From JBLHOS01 sp047623825 (GTDB lineage Bacteria; Pseudomonadota; Alphaproteobacteria; Rhodobacterales; Rhodobacteraceae), in the NCBI GenBank assembly GCA_047623825.1, contig JBLHOS010000041.1:1-25835 (forward strand): a stretch of DNA of 25,835 nt, read 5' to 3'. The notes under the pieces were generated by a model. That model saw only the letters and a list, made by a program, of their open reading frames with translations, had not been told where the DNA came from and ran no database searches. The position numbers were made by a program, and so were the translations under genes. Below, piece by piece: positions 1 through 7,391 of the stretch. How positions within the stretch are numbered: the first letter of the stretch is position 1; the number at the start of each line of letters is the position of its first letter.

Positions 1-47
1 GGATCATAGGCGATAGGGTGGCGTGTGATACGAGCCCAAAATGTCAT
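1..47 (-). CDS. Possible 5' end of an unrecognised gene running off the left edge
   Basis: An ATG at 47-45 on the minus strand opens a frame with no stop up to the window edge. It gives 15 codons beginning M-T-F-W-A-R-I-T-R-H-P. If real, the gene would be divergent from the YbaK-type gene at 140. I see no convincing ribosome binding site, and the ATG lies inside a palindrome (42-56). An open frame of this length can easily arise by chance. I do not recognise the peptide and assign no function. Confidence 0.2.
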   Translation of the reverse strand, partial: MTFWARITRHPIAYD

Positions 48-56
48 GCCATGACA
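42..56. promoter_or_regulatory. Short perfect palindrome, possible operator
   Basis: TGTCATG and CATGACA form 7-bp inverted arms around one central base (position 49). The element lies about 84 bp upstream of the YbaK-type start codon. It sits between two near-identical direct repeats, GATAGGGTGGCGT at 12-24 and GATAAGGGGTGGCGT at 65-79. Dyad symmetry of this size is typical of dimeric repressor sites, but no regulator can be named from the sequence. Confidence 0.35.
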
Positions 57-139
57 TGACCCGTGATAAGGGGTGGCGTCAACGGCTTGCGCGCGCCGCA
101 GTTTTTTGGATTATATCTACGACAATGATAAGAGGTGAC

Positions 140-610
140 ATGAGCAAGAATTTGAAAAAGGTCAAACGCACCTTAGATGAGACCGGGGTTGGCGCCAAAA
201 TCCGGGAAATGCCTGCCTCGACGCGCACCGTCATAAGGGCTGCAAATGCCATCGGGTGTCATATATACTAGTTCGCCAAATCGATCATCTTTCGGGCTGA
301 GGCAACTGGGGCGGCGATCCTTTTTATCACTGCAGGCGCCAATCAGGTCAGCGCAGATCTGGCGAGTGTCCTGACAGCAGAGCCTTTGGGCAAGGCCGAT
401 TCTGACCTGATCCGCCACCAGACCGGGTTTGCAATCGGAGGTGTGGCCCCGATCGGCCATCTGATGCCGATCCGGGCATAGTTCGATCCGCGATTGTCAG
501 AGTTTAGTCAGGTTTTTGCCGCTGCCGGCACGCCGCGCCACGTCTTTGGCATTGCTCCCGCAACTTTGATCACGCTTACGGGCGCAATCACGGGTGCCTT
601 CACGCATTGA
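140..610 (+). pseudogene. YbaK/EbsC-type aminoacyl-tRNA deacylase with two in-frame TAG codons
   Basis: Read from the ATG at 140 (preceded by AGAGGTGAC, a good ribosome binding site) to the TGA at 608-610, this frame gives about 156 codons. It matches the YbaK/ProX aminoacyl-tRNA editing family over its whole length. Recognisable segments are MPASTRT near the start, the lysine-containing FAKSIIF, the glycine-rich TAGANQV, the block GFAIGGVAPIGHL and AAGTPRHVFG near the end. Family members hydrolyse mischarged tRNA (for example Cys-tRNAPro) or act on related substrates. The frame is interrupted by TAG at 269-271 (where relatives often have Gln) and TAG at 479-481 (where relatives usually have an aromatic residue), but there is no frameshift and the sequence between and after the stops stays family-like. 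The 3' end overlaps the convergent lpxB end by 11 bp. The likeliest state is a recent pseudogene; amber readthrough is the alternative. Confidence 0.85.
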
Positions 611-1775
611 TCTTGGCCAAAACGGAACGCGCGGCTCGCAGGCCCGGCGGTTCTGCATCGCGGCCCAAAAGCTTCATGGTCAATTCTGCCGCCTGATGTT
701 GTGCCGCCTGTGCCGCGGGATCGGTCAACAGGGCTACAATTGCAGGCGCAATTTTTTCGGGCACGCAATCTTCGGCCAGAAATTCGGGTACGACGCGCGT
801 ATCTGAGACAAGGTTGACCAATGTCACCGTATCAACCCGCAACATAGCGGCGATCAGACGGCGCGTCAGCCAATTCATGTCATAGGCGATGACCATGGGG
901 GTGCCACTTGCCGCAAGCTCCAACGACACGGTACCCGAGGCCGCCAATGCGACATCCGCAGCCCCAAAGGCCGCACGCTTTTGAGCAGCCGCCTGATCTC
1001 GCTCCATCCCACGCGGATCAAGGATATGCACGACAAACGGCAGCGTAGCGGCCCATTCCATGACAGCCTGTGCAACAGGCTCTGCGGCTGGGATCACAAA
1101 CTGCGCGCCCGGAACTTGTTCGCGGACACGCTGTAGGCTTGGACCGAAGACTGGCATCAGACGGCTGATTTCACCGCCCCGCGAGCCGGGCAAGACCAGC
1201 ACCACAGGATCAGTTTGTGCTATGGCGTACTGCGCGCGAAACTCTGTGCGCTCCGCCACATCTGCCACAGGTTCGGTGGTGACGGGGTGGCCGACAAAAT
1301 CGCAACTCACGCCCGCATCCGTCATATAAGGCGGCTCAAACGGGAAAAGTGCCAAGACATGATCGATGGATCGGGCCATTTTCTGGGCTCGCTTTGGCCG
1401 CCACGCCCAGACTGTGGGTGCTACATAATGCACCGTCGGAATATCGCTGACAGCCTTGACCTTGCGCGCCACACGCAGGCAAAAATCTGGGCTATCGATG
1501 GTGATCAGAACATTGGGTGATTTGGCAACAATAGTCGCCGCGGTCTCCCGGACACGGGCCAGCAACGGCATCAGGCGTGGCAAGATCTCGGCAATTCCCA
1601 TGACCGACAGCTCAGACATTGGAAACATGCTGGTCAGCCCTTCGGCCTGCATCTCGGATCCACCTATCCCCATAAAGGTCACATCGGGCCGCAATGTCTT
1701 TAGGCCCGCCATCAATGCCGCACCTAGCCGATCGCCCGATGGCTCACCCGCAACCAAAAAGACTGTCAGGCTCAC
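600..1775 (-). CDS. lpxB: Lipid-A-disaccharide synthase LpxB
   Basis: LpxB is a peripheral inner-membrane glycosyltransferase (family GT19). It condenses UDP-2,3-diacylglucosamine with lipid X to give the tetraacyl disaccharide of lipid A. The 391-aa product has the usual length and starts with the family N-terminus, with AGEPSGD at residues 9-15. The LPGSRGGEI block lies mid-protein, and the AASGTVSLELAASGTP stretch, typical of the UDP-sugar-binding half, follows. The start is GTG at 1775, which overlaps the lpxI stop as GTGA, so the two genes are translationally coupled. It is the last gene of the lipid A cluster. Its 3' end meets the convergent YbaK-type gene with no room for a separate terminator between them. 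Confidence 0.97.
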   Translation of the reverse strand: MSLTVFLVAGEPSGDRLGAALMAGLKTLRPDVTFMGIGGSEMQAEGLTSMFPMSELSVMGIAEILPRLMPLLARVRETAATIVAKSPNVLITIDSPDFCLRVARKVKAVSDIPTVHYVAPTVWAWRPKRAQKMARSIDHVLALFPFEPPYMTDAGVSCDFVGHPVTTEPVADVAERTEFRAQYAIAQTDPVVLVLPGSRGGEISRLMPVFGPSLQRVREQVPGAQFVIPAAEPVAQAVMEWAATLPFVVHILDPRGMERDQAAAQKRAAFGAADVALAASGTVSLELAASGTPMVIAYDMNWLTRRLIAAMLRVDTVTLVNLVSDTRVVPEFLAEDCVPEKIAPAIVALLTDPAAQAAQHQAAELTMKLLGRDAEPPGLRAARSVLAKINA

Positions 1776-2674
1776 GTCTGATCACCCGGACAGACCCAGA
1801 GGAACATCCCAGCTTTGTCTGCAGCGGCCAAAACCACAGCCTGATCCAGCACCATGACGCCGCCCTGTACAATCACAATCCCGTCCAACCCAACCTCGGC
1901 GGCTAGGCGGATGGTCTCTGCCCCGATTGTGGGCATATCAATCCGCAAATCTTGCGCCGGTTTTGGCCCTTTGAATAAGATCCCGCCGGTGGGCAGCGCC
2001 GGATCGCGGACGCGTATCAGCTTTTCAGGTGGGGTGGCGGCATCCGAAAGGCGCTTGATGACATCTGGGGTGCTGCCGGGCAGAGTCTGTACAACGGTCA
2101 GGCTGCGAAGCATCCAATCGGTGCCGGGCAGCGCCTCAGATGCGAGGGCTTGGCCCTGCGCCACAACACAGGCCTGCCCAATATCTGCCGCCCCAAGGGC
2201 CGCAACAATCGCCGCACCGCGAAGTGCATCTTTTATCTGCGTCTGGTTTGGCTGTGGCCCGACCAAAATACCAGGGTCTGGCAGCAAATCAGGCGCAATT
2301 TGATGCGCGGCTAAGATCTCAAACCCGGCCTCCTCAAAGATCTCGAGGACGACCCGCAGCGCACCATCGTCACCCGATTGTAGTGCTGCCATCATTCGCG
2401 GAACCAATGGAAGAGTGGCCGCGTCGATCAAAGATGGGTCCAGTGCGGGTCGTTGGATTGCGCCGGCAAAACACACCTGCGTCACACCAAGTGTCTTCAG
2501 TTGGGTCAAAAAGCTGCCAAGCGTTTCAATCCGAAAACCAATTGGGGACGGCGCATTTGTGATATCAGGGGTATAACCGTGCAGGGCGCATAGGCACCAC
2601 GGCGCCGGGTCCGCAGACATAATCCCCGCCAGATGGCCCGGCAGCTGTCCGGAACCTGCGATCAGCGCGCGCAC
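1772..2674 (-). CDS. lpxI: UDP-2,3-diacylglucosamine pyrophosphatase LpxI (DUF1009)
   Basis: LpxI hydrolyses UDP-2,3-diacylglucosamine to lipid X and UMP, the step before LpxB. It replaces LpxH in most alphaproteobacteria. The 300-aa protein begins with the family's ALIAGSGQLP motif. It contains the conserved CFAGAIQRP segment and ends with the VVLAAADKAGMF-type tail of the family. The start is a GTG at 2674, 7 bp after the lpxA TAG. Its position between lpxA and lpxB is the standard alphaproteobacterial arrangement and supports the call over a general DUF1009 label. Confidence 0.95.
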   Translation of the reverse strand: MRALIAGSGQLPGHLAGIMSADPAPWCLCALHGYTPDITNAPSPIGFRIETLGSFLTQLKTLGVTQVCFAGAIQRPALDPSLIDAATLPLVPRMMAALQSGDDGALRVVLEIFEEAGFEILAAHQIAPDLLPDPGILVGPQPNQTQIKDALRGAAIVAALGAADIGQACVVAQGQALASEALPGTDWMLRSLTVVQTLPGSTPDVIKRLSDAATPPEKLIRVRDPALPTGGILFKGPKPAQDLRIDMPTIGAETIRLAAEVGLDGIVIVQGGVMVLDQAVVLAAADKAGMFLWVCPGDQT

Positions 2675-2681
2675 CGCCCGC

Positions 2682-3482
2682 CTATCCCGGTGTCAAGAAC
2701 GAGCGTTCTGACCCACCTAGGACGAATTCAACCATATCGCGCACATAAGGTGAATTAGGGTTCTCATCGGACAATCTTCGCGCACGTTCTTGAAACGCGC
2801 CCTCTCCCTGCGCCAAGGCCTGATAGGCCGCGCGCAAAGCAGTAATGTCGTCTTTTGCTACGCCGCGCCGCTTCAGCCCGACCAAGTTCAAACCATCTAA
2901 TGTACCGCGTGGCCCCTGAACCAGACCATAAGGTATCACATCATTGGTCACCATTGTGACCGCACCAATAATGGCGCCGCGCCCAATGCGCACAAACTGG
3001 TGAACACCGCTAAGTCCACCAATAATGACGTTGTCTTCAATCAGGCAATGCCCGGCAATCGCCGACTGGTTTGCCACAATCACGTTGCATCCGACCTGCG
3101 CGTCATGTCCCACATGGGCGCCAGTCATGAACAAGCAATCGTCACCGACGCGCGTGACGCCACCACCGCCCATCGTACCCGAATTCATCGTGACACCTTC
3201 GCGGATCCGGTTGCGCGCGCCGACTGTCAGTTGGGTTTTTTCACCTGCAAATTTCAAATCCTGTGGGATGTCACCAATGTTGGCGAAGGGAAAAATCTCT
3301 GTCGCCTCGCCTATCTCGGTAAGGCCGCTGATAACCACATGGCTTTTTAGAACGACATTCTGGGCCAATCGAACATCAGCACCCACCACACAAAATGGCC
3401 CAACCTTGCAGCCAGCCGCGATTATGGCGCCGTCTTCAATGACAGCACTTGGGTGGATTTGCGCGTCTGGATCAATATTCAT
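2682..3482 (-). CDS. lpxA: UDP-N-acetylglucosamine O-acyltransferase LpxA
   Basis: LpxA transfers a 3-hydroxyacyl chain from acyl carrier protein to the 3-OH of UDP-GlcNAc, the first step of lipid A synthesis, in the cytoplasm as a trimer. The 266-aa protein shows the left-handed beta-helix hexapeptide pattern from residue 9 to about 185. It carries the catalytic block GAHVGHD (121-127), in which His126 corresponds to the E. coli catalytic base His125. The SGVHQFVRIGRGA segment follows, then the helical C-terminal domain from about 200. It starts at ATG 3482, 5 bp after fabZ, and ends with TAG. The same operon supplies FabZ, which sits at the branch between fatty acid elongation and hydroxyacyl supply to LpxA. 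Confidence 0.98.
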   Translation of the reverse strand: MNIDPDAQIHPSAVIEDGAIIAAGCKVGPFCVVGADVRLAQNVVLKSHVVISGLTEIGEATEIFPFANIGDIPQDLKFAGEKTQLTVGARNRIREGVTMNSGTMGGGGVTRVGDDCLFMTGAHVGHDAQVGCNVIVANQSAIAGHCLIEDNVIIGGLSGVHQFVRIGRGAIIGAVTMVTNDVIPYGLVQGPRGTLDGLNLVGLKRRGVAKDDITALRAAYQALAQGEGAFQERARRLSDENPNSPYVRDMVEFVLGGSERSFLTPG

Positions 3483-3487
3483 ATCGC

Positions 3488-3955
3488 TTACTCTTTCGGA
3501 AGGTCCAACATGGCAGTGAACTCCGCCTCGGCCGCCATTTCGCCGTCAACTGTGGCGCGACCCTGGAATTTCCAGACTTTGCCGCCGGGTTTGCCGCGCG
3601 TCACGGTCACTGCCAACTCCAAAACATCACCCGGAACAACCTTGCGGCGGAATTTGCATTTGTCGATAGCCATGAAATAGACCAGCAGGTCCTTGTCTGC
3701 CATATTCATGCTGACGCCAACCATTACAGCGGCGGTTTGCGCCATCGCCTCGATAATCGTGACACCGGGCATGATCGGCGCACCCGGGAAATGACCCTGA
3801 AAATGCGGCTCGTTAAAGGTGACGTTCTTGATGCCAACGGCGCTTGTATTGGGCTCAATCTCACGCACCTTGTCGATCAGCAAAAATGGATAGCGATGCG
3901 GGATGATCCGTTGGATCAGCTGTATATCAGCAGTTGTTGGTATTTCGGTGGTCAT
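3488..3955 (-). CDS. fabZ: 3-hydroxyacyl-ACP dehydratase FabZ
   Basis: FabZ dehydrates (3R)-hydroxyacyl-ACP in fatty acid elongation, in the cytoplasm, and so competes with LpxA for hydroxyacyl-ACP. The 155-aa product is a single hot-dog fold. It has the signature GHFPGAPIMPGV at 54-65 and the catalytic pair His55 and Glu69 (in IIEAMAQ). PHRYPFLLID at 19-28 is the family's N-terminal motif. I chose the ATG at 3955 because the family N-terminus begins there and AAGGA lies about 10 bp upstream. The frame stays open further upstream to 4273, but that part runs antisense-like through the end of ompH and shows no family similarity. The stop is TAA. Confidence 0.97.
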   Translation of the reverse strand: MTTEIPTTADIQLIQRIIPHRYPFLLIDKVREIEPNTSAVGIKNVTFNEPHFQGHFPGAPIMPGVTIIEAMAQTAAVMVGVSMNMADKDLLVYFMAIDKCKFRRKVVPGDVLELAVTVTRGKPGGKVWKFQGRATVDGEMAAEAEFTAMLDLPKE

Positions 3956-4037
3956 GGAACGCGGTCCTTCGCCTCTATCTTGGGTCGTGGTATCAAGTGA
4001 CCATCGGCGGGACAAGTCGCGCCGATGCGATCCGTCG

Positions 4038-4688
4038 CTACTCCGGGGCTGGGTCTTGGAGAACCGCCTCTGGTCGGGGCAATGGTGCGCTAGATCGGGG
4101 TTGTTGGAAAAAGCCTTCCTCAGGCCCGTTTCCCAGTAACGCATCGACCATCGCGATTGCGTCGTCCGTAATATCGACAGTCTCAGCCGACAATATGACT
4201 GAGCGGGTATCCATGATGACGGCCGCCCCACGGTCCCGGACAATTTCCAGCAAAACTGGAAAGGCTTGCTCAAAATAGGATTGGCGGACTTGCTCCACGA
4301 GCGACGTTAAGGAACGTACCTTGGTATCTTGTGCCGACCGGATTGCCTCTACGCGGGTATCAAATTCATCGGCTAACACACGAAAGTCGATTGCGACCAT
4401 TTGTGTCCGCAACTCAACCAGATGCTGCTCTTCTTCAATCAGGTCTCTTTCAATCTGACGATTTTCGCGGGCCAATTCGGCTGAGGCTGCATCAAACTCA
4501 GATTGAGCTTGCTCGCCATATTGGGAGTCACTGAAAAACCGCTCTTGATTAAGGATCAAGATCCCGGTGATCTGCCCAACGGGCGTTCCAGTTTGCAGTC
4601 TGTCTTGGGCATGCACCACTCCACATGGGACACTGGCACACACTCCAATTGCGATGGCCGCAACCAGCCCGACAAGGCCAGACCGCAC
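4038..4688 (-). CDS. ompH: OmpH/Skp-family periplasmic chaperone
   Basis: The Skp/OmpH family holds unfolded outer-membrane proteins in the periplasm and hands them to BamA. The 216-aa protein starts with a signal peptide (hydrophobic 4-25, likely cleavage after VHA at 25-27). A short strand with the family motif ILILNQERFF follows, then a long charged helical region at about 58-140 (coiled-coil arms), and the family's IVRDRGAAVIMDTRSVIL block. The C-terminus is rich in proline and longer than in E. coli Skp (161 aa). The start is GTG at 4688, one base after the bamA TAG stop, so the two are probably coupled. The stop is TAG. Confidence 0.92.
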   Translation of the reverse strand: MRSGLVGLVAAIAIGVCASVPCGVVHAQDRLQTGTPVGQITGILILNQERFFSDSQYGEQAQSEFDAASAELARENRQIERDLIEEEQHLVELRTQMVAIDFRVLADEFDTRVEAIRSAQDTKVRSLTSLVEQVRQSYFEQAFPVLLEIVRDRGAAVIMDTRSVILSAETVDITDDAIAMVDALLGNGPEEGFFQQPRSSAPLPRPEAVLQDPAPE

Positions 4689-4689
4689 G

Positions 4690-6987
4690 CTAGAACCGCG
4701 CTTGGACAGTCAGCTCAAAATCGCGCTCTTTGTCCGTTTCTTCACTTTGCAAAACGCGAGAGAAGTTCAAGCGGAGCGGACCAATCTGAGTGTCCCAAAA
4801 GACCGAAAAGCCAACCGACTGGCGCCAGTTCAGGCTGTCATCTACCGTAAGTGCTCCAGCGGTGTTGTCTAATCCCCAAACCGAACCGATGTCATAAAAC
4901 ACACCGCCCGAGATGCCGTATTCCTCTGGCAGGCCGAGGGGGAAGTCCGCCTCAAACCGGGCCACTGCATAGAAGTTACCACCAAGTGCATCGCCGACAT
5001 CGCGTGGACCAACGCCCAGCCCCTCAAACCCGCGCATCTGGCGGCTGCTGAGGAAAAAGCGATCCGTCAGACGGCTGCTGCCGCCGCCTAGCATCGTCAA
5101 CGCCCCGCCTTCAAACGCGGCACTCAGGCCAACCTCTTCACGGAATATATTGGTCTCAGCCTGAACCAAACCCGTCGTGCTAACGTATTCAGTATCACCG
5201 CCAACACCCGCAAACTCTTGACCAAAGCGGACCAAAAGGCCGGCATCCGGATTCAAACCCGTCCGACGATTGTCAAAGGTGTAACTGTATCCGATGGACG
5301 ACGTTGTTTGAGTACCTGCTTCAGCCTGCAAAATCGGTGAAGAAGACGGATTAATGTCAGACAAGGTATCTTGCGACAACGAATAGAATAGCGACAGACG
5401 GCCACTCTCACTTACAGGAAACCCAATCCCAGTCCGGAAGCCAATCGACTCAGTCTCATAAGTTGCATCATCATCGTCCGAGGTGCTTGCAAAGACGGAC
5501 ACGCTTAGTGCGAGATCACGGGCCATAAACGTGGGCTCAACGAAATCAAAACTGGCTGATTGCGATTCGCCGGTTGTGTCAAAGCCAAAGCGCAAAGCCT
5601 GCCCGCGACCCAGAAAGTTGTTCTCTGAGAAGGTAACCGCCAGCCCAGTTCCACCATCAGACGAATAACCAACCGAAAATCCAAGCGAGCCTGTCGGTTG
5701 CTCTTCGACATCAACATCCACGATCACACGGTCTGGGGACGTGCCTTCGCGCGCTTCCACCTGAGTTGCGCTGAAAAAGCCCAATGCTTCGATCCGCGCG
5801 GACGCCTGACGAATTGCTCGCGGATCAAACGGATCCCCCTCAACCGTATCAAACTGACGTCGAATAACGCGGTCCAACGTTGTCGCATTCCCCTCAATAT
5901 CGATCCGCTCAACAAAAACTCGCGGCCCGCGGGTCACGTTGAACTCAACATCCAAAGTCAGCGCCTCATCATTTCTTGTGATCCGCGGCTCAACACGGAT
6001 AAACCGCAGGCCCTGCTCGGTTGCAAGATTTTCCATTCGGCTGATCGCGCGATCAATTAGGCGCGGTGAGAATGTGTCGCCGGTGCGAAGGCGGATCGTG
6101 TCCTGAAACTCATCGGCGTCAACTTCTGGTAAGTCGCTGGAGGTTGTAGTCTCACCGATGCTAAAACTTTGGCCTTCACGAAGGTTGAAGGTGATAAAAA
6201 AGCCATCACGCTCACGCGACAGCTCAGATGTGACTGCCTGAACGTTGAAATCGACGTAGCCACGATCGCTGTAAAAATCAGTCAGCAACTGCTGGTCAAA
6301 TGCGATCCGGTCCTCAATAAACGTGTCGCTTCCCACAAGAATGCGGAAAATTCCGGCCTGTGTGCTGTCGATTACACGGCTCAGCCGTCGGTCGGAAAAC
6401 GCTCGGTTTCCCACAAACGCCAGACGCTCTGTCTCAACGACGGATCCTTCTGTCACCTCGAAGACCAAATCAACGCGGTTATCACTGCGCCGGATAATAA
6501 CTGGTGTGACAGTTGCTGCAAGGCGACCCGACAGGCGGTAGGCATCAACAATATTTGCGGCGTCCTGCTCGGCCGTTGCAGGCGAATAGACCCGGCGCAC
6601 TTGGGTGGCTAAAATAGGAAGCAGATTTTCGTCATCAATACGATCATTACCCTCGATCGCAACCGCGTTAACTGTCGGAAATTCTTGTACGATGATGACC
6701 AAAGTACTGCCACGTGGAACCACCTGAACAGCTTCAAATAGACCGGAGGCCTGCAACCGCTGGACTGCATCATTGACCTGACCGCCGGAAACAGTCTCAC
6801 CCAACGTAATCCCGGCAAAGTTCGCGATCGTCTCATCCTCGATCCGCTGATTTCCCTGGATGTCATATTGCGTAAACCGCAAATCCTGCGCCTGAACCGG
6901 CAGCGCCAGAAGGGAGAAACTGATTGCGACAAAGAGGGCCGAAACAGCCCGCCGCCATCCCGCGAAAATTCCTGCGTGATAGACCAT
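4690..6987 (-). CDS. bamA: Outer membrane protein assembly factor BamA
   Basis: BamA is the Omp85 core of the BAM complex that folds beta-barrel proteins into the outer membrane. The 765-aa precursor has a signal peptide (hydrophobic 14-30, likely cleavage after VQA at 31-33). Five POTRA domains follow, from about 36 to 430. The membrane barrel runs from about 440 to the end, with the conserved RGF of loop 6 at 652-654 and a terminal Phe forming the C-terminal barrel signal. The ATG at 6987 has no neighbour closer than 149 bp upstream, where a candidate promoter and a hairpin lie. It is followed at once by ompH. The stop is TAG, with a long open stretch behind it, so termination at TAG must be efficient in this organism. 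Confidence 0.98.
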   Translation of the reverse strand: MVYHAGIFAGWRRAVSALFVAISFSLLALPVQAQDLRFTQYDIQGNQRIEDETIANFAGITLGETVSGGQVNDAVQRLQASGLFEAVQVVPRGSTLVIIVQEFPTVNAVAIEGNDRIDDENLLPILATQVRRVYSPATAEQDAANIVDAYRLSGRLAATVTPVIIRRSDNRVDLVFEVTEGSVVETERLAFVGNRAFSDRRLSRVIDSTQAGIFRILVGSDTFIEDRIAFDQQLLTDFYSDRGYVDFNVQAVTSELSRERDGFFITFNLREGQSFSIGETTTSSDLPEVDADEFQDTIRLRTGDTFSPRLIDRAISRMENLATEQGLRFIRVEPRITRNDEALTLDVEFNVTRGPRVFVERIDIEGNATTLDRVIRRQFDTVEGDPFDPRAIRQASARIEALGFFSATQVEAREGTSPDRVIVDVDVEEQPTGSLGFSVGYSSDGGTGLAVTFSENNFLGRGQALRFGFDTTGESQSASFDFVEPTFMARDLALSVSVFASTSDDDDATYETESIGFRTGIGFPVSESGRLSLFYSLSQDTLSDINPSSSPILQAEAGTQTTSSIGYSYTFDNRRTGLNPDAGLLVRFGQEFAGVGGDTEYVSTTGLVQAETNIFREEVGLSAAFEGGALTMLGGGSSRLTDRFFLSSRQMRGFEGLGVGPRDVGDALGGNFYAVARFEADFPLGLPEEYGISGGVFYDIGSVWGLDNTAGALTVDDSLNWRQSVGFSVFWDTQIGPLRLNFSRVLQSEETDKERDFELTVQARF

Positions 6988-7027
6988 TGATTCCCGCCTC
7001 GCCTCTGAACGATTAATTTAGGTTATG

Positions 7028-7054
7028 ATTATCGAATCTACACCAAGATGTCAA
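7028..7054 (-). promoter_or_regulatory. Candidate promoter of bamA
   Basis: On the minus strand TTGACA (7054-7049) is a perfect -35 match. It is followed after a 15-bp spacer by GATAAT (7033-7028), a five-of-six -10 match. The start site would fall near 7021, about 35 bp before the bamA ATG. The spacer is shorter than the 17-bp optimum. It lies just downstream of the 7064-7098 hairpin, which fits termination of the upstream unit and a fresh start for bamA. Confidence 0.4.
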
Positions 7055-7063
7055 AACGCCAAA

Positions 7064-7098
7064 TGACACGGATCAAGCCATTTTGCTTGTCCGTGTCA
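7064..7098 (-). terminator. Strong hairpin between the 42-codon ORF and bamA
   Basis: TGACACGGATCAAGC (7064-7078) pairs with GCTTGTCCGTGTCA (7085-7098), giving 14 base pairs with one bulged base and a 6-base loop. On the minus strand it is followed by TTTGGCGTTTT, a moderate T-rich tail, so it could end transcripts coming from rseP. The 9-bp direct repeats CAAGATGTC at 7044-7052 and 7099-7107 flank it, which a simple terminator would not need. Confidence 0.55.
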
Positions 7099-7136
7099 CA
7101 AGATGTCCACAGGCAGAGGGGGTACGGGCGCTCTAT

Positions 7137-7265
7137 CTAGAAGATCGAGACCAGCCAACCGGCAAAGGTCAGCGCGCCAACAATGGTCAGCGGGACCAGA
7201 AATCGATCGATATTGACCTCCAAAAAGAAGGTGATCCCTCGGTATCCTTGCGTAATGGTTTTCAT
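7137..7265 (-). CDS. Unrecognised 42-aa single-span membrane peptide
   Basis: An ATG at 7265 with AGGGG about 10 bp upstream opens a 42-codon frame ending in TAG at 7139-7137. The product starts MKTITQGYRG, has a short amphipathic stretch, then one strongly hydrophobic segment from about residue 22 to the C-terminus (FLVPLTIVGALTFAGW and following). It looks like a small inner-membrane protein with the N-terminus in the cytoplasm. It lies between rseP and bamA on the same strand in an otherwise gene-free 404-bp gap. I do not recognise the family. Supporting a real gene are the ribosome binding site, the membrane-protein composition and the hairpin just after its stop. Against it is the short length. 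A role in envelope stress or BAM function would be guesswork. Confidence 0.6.
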   Translation of the reverse strand: MKTITQGYRGITFFLEVNIDRFLVPLTIVGALTFAGWLVSIF

Positions 7266-7330
7266 AACAGTCAGACCCCTAAATTACCGAAATCCACTTC
7301 GGCTAACTAGGTTGGTATCGATCAATTAAG

Positions 7331-7365
7331 ACCCAACTGGGGCACAGTCTTGACCGCAATTGGGT
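7331..7365 (-). other. Imperfect stem-loop downstream of rseP
   Basis: ACCCAACTG (7331-7339) and CAATTGGGT (7357-7365) form 9-bp arms with one mismatch around an 18-base loop, 27 bp after the rseP stop. On the minus strand the run TCTTAATT follows. It could be a weak terminator or a 3'-end stabiliser. The mismatch and long loop make it uncertain. Confidence 0.25.
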
Positions 7366-7391
7366 AATCTGACCGTCTGCTGAGATACCGA

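Noticed and set aside
173..460. 95-codon minus-strand frame over the YbaK-type gene
   Set aside because: The plus strand carries clear YbaK family sequence here; the opposite frame is composition-driven.
3449..4000. 183-codon frame on the + strand opposite fabZ and lpxA
   Set aside because: It lies wholly antisense to two certain genes and its translation shows no recognisable domain.
3999..4026. GC-rich imperfect palindrome in the ompH-fabZ gap
   Set aside because: The arms are short, interrupted by a mismatch and leave no realistic loop, so it is not distinguishable from chance in GC-rich DNA.
3956..4273. N-terminal extension of fabZ to 4273
   Set aside because: It overlaps the ompH 3' end in another frame and shows no FabZ similarity; the family N-terminus begins at 3955.
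2682..4692. Genome-wide reassignment of TAG to an amino acid
   Set aside because: lpxA, ompH and bamA each end exactly at TAG with normal family C-termini, so TAG works as a stop in this organism; only partial suppression is left open.
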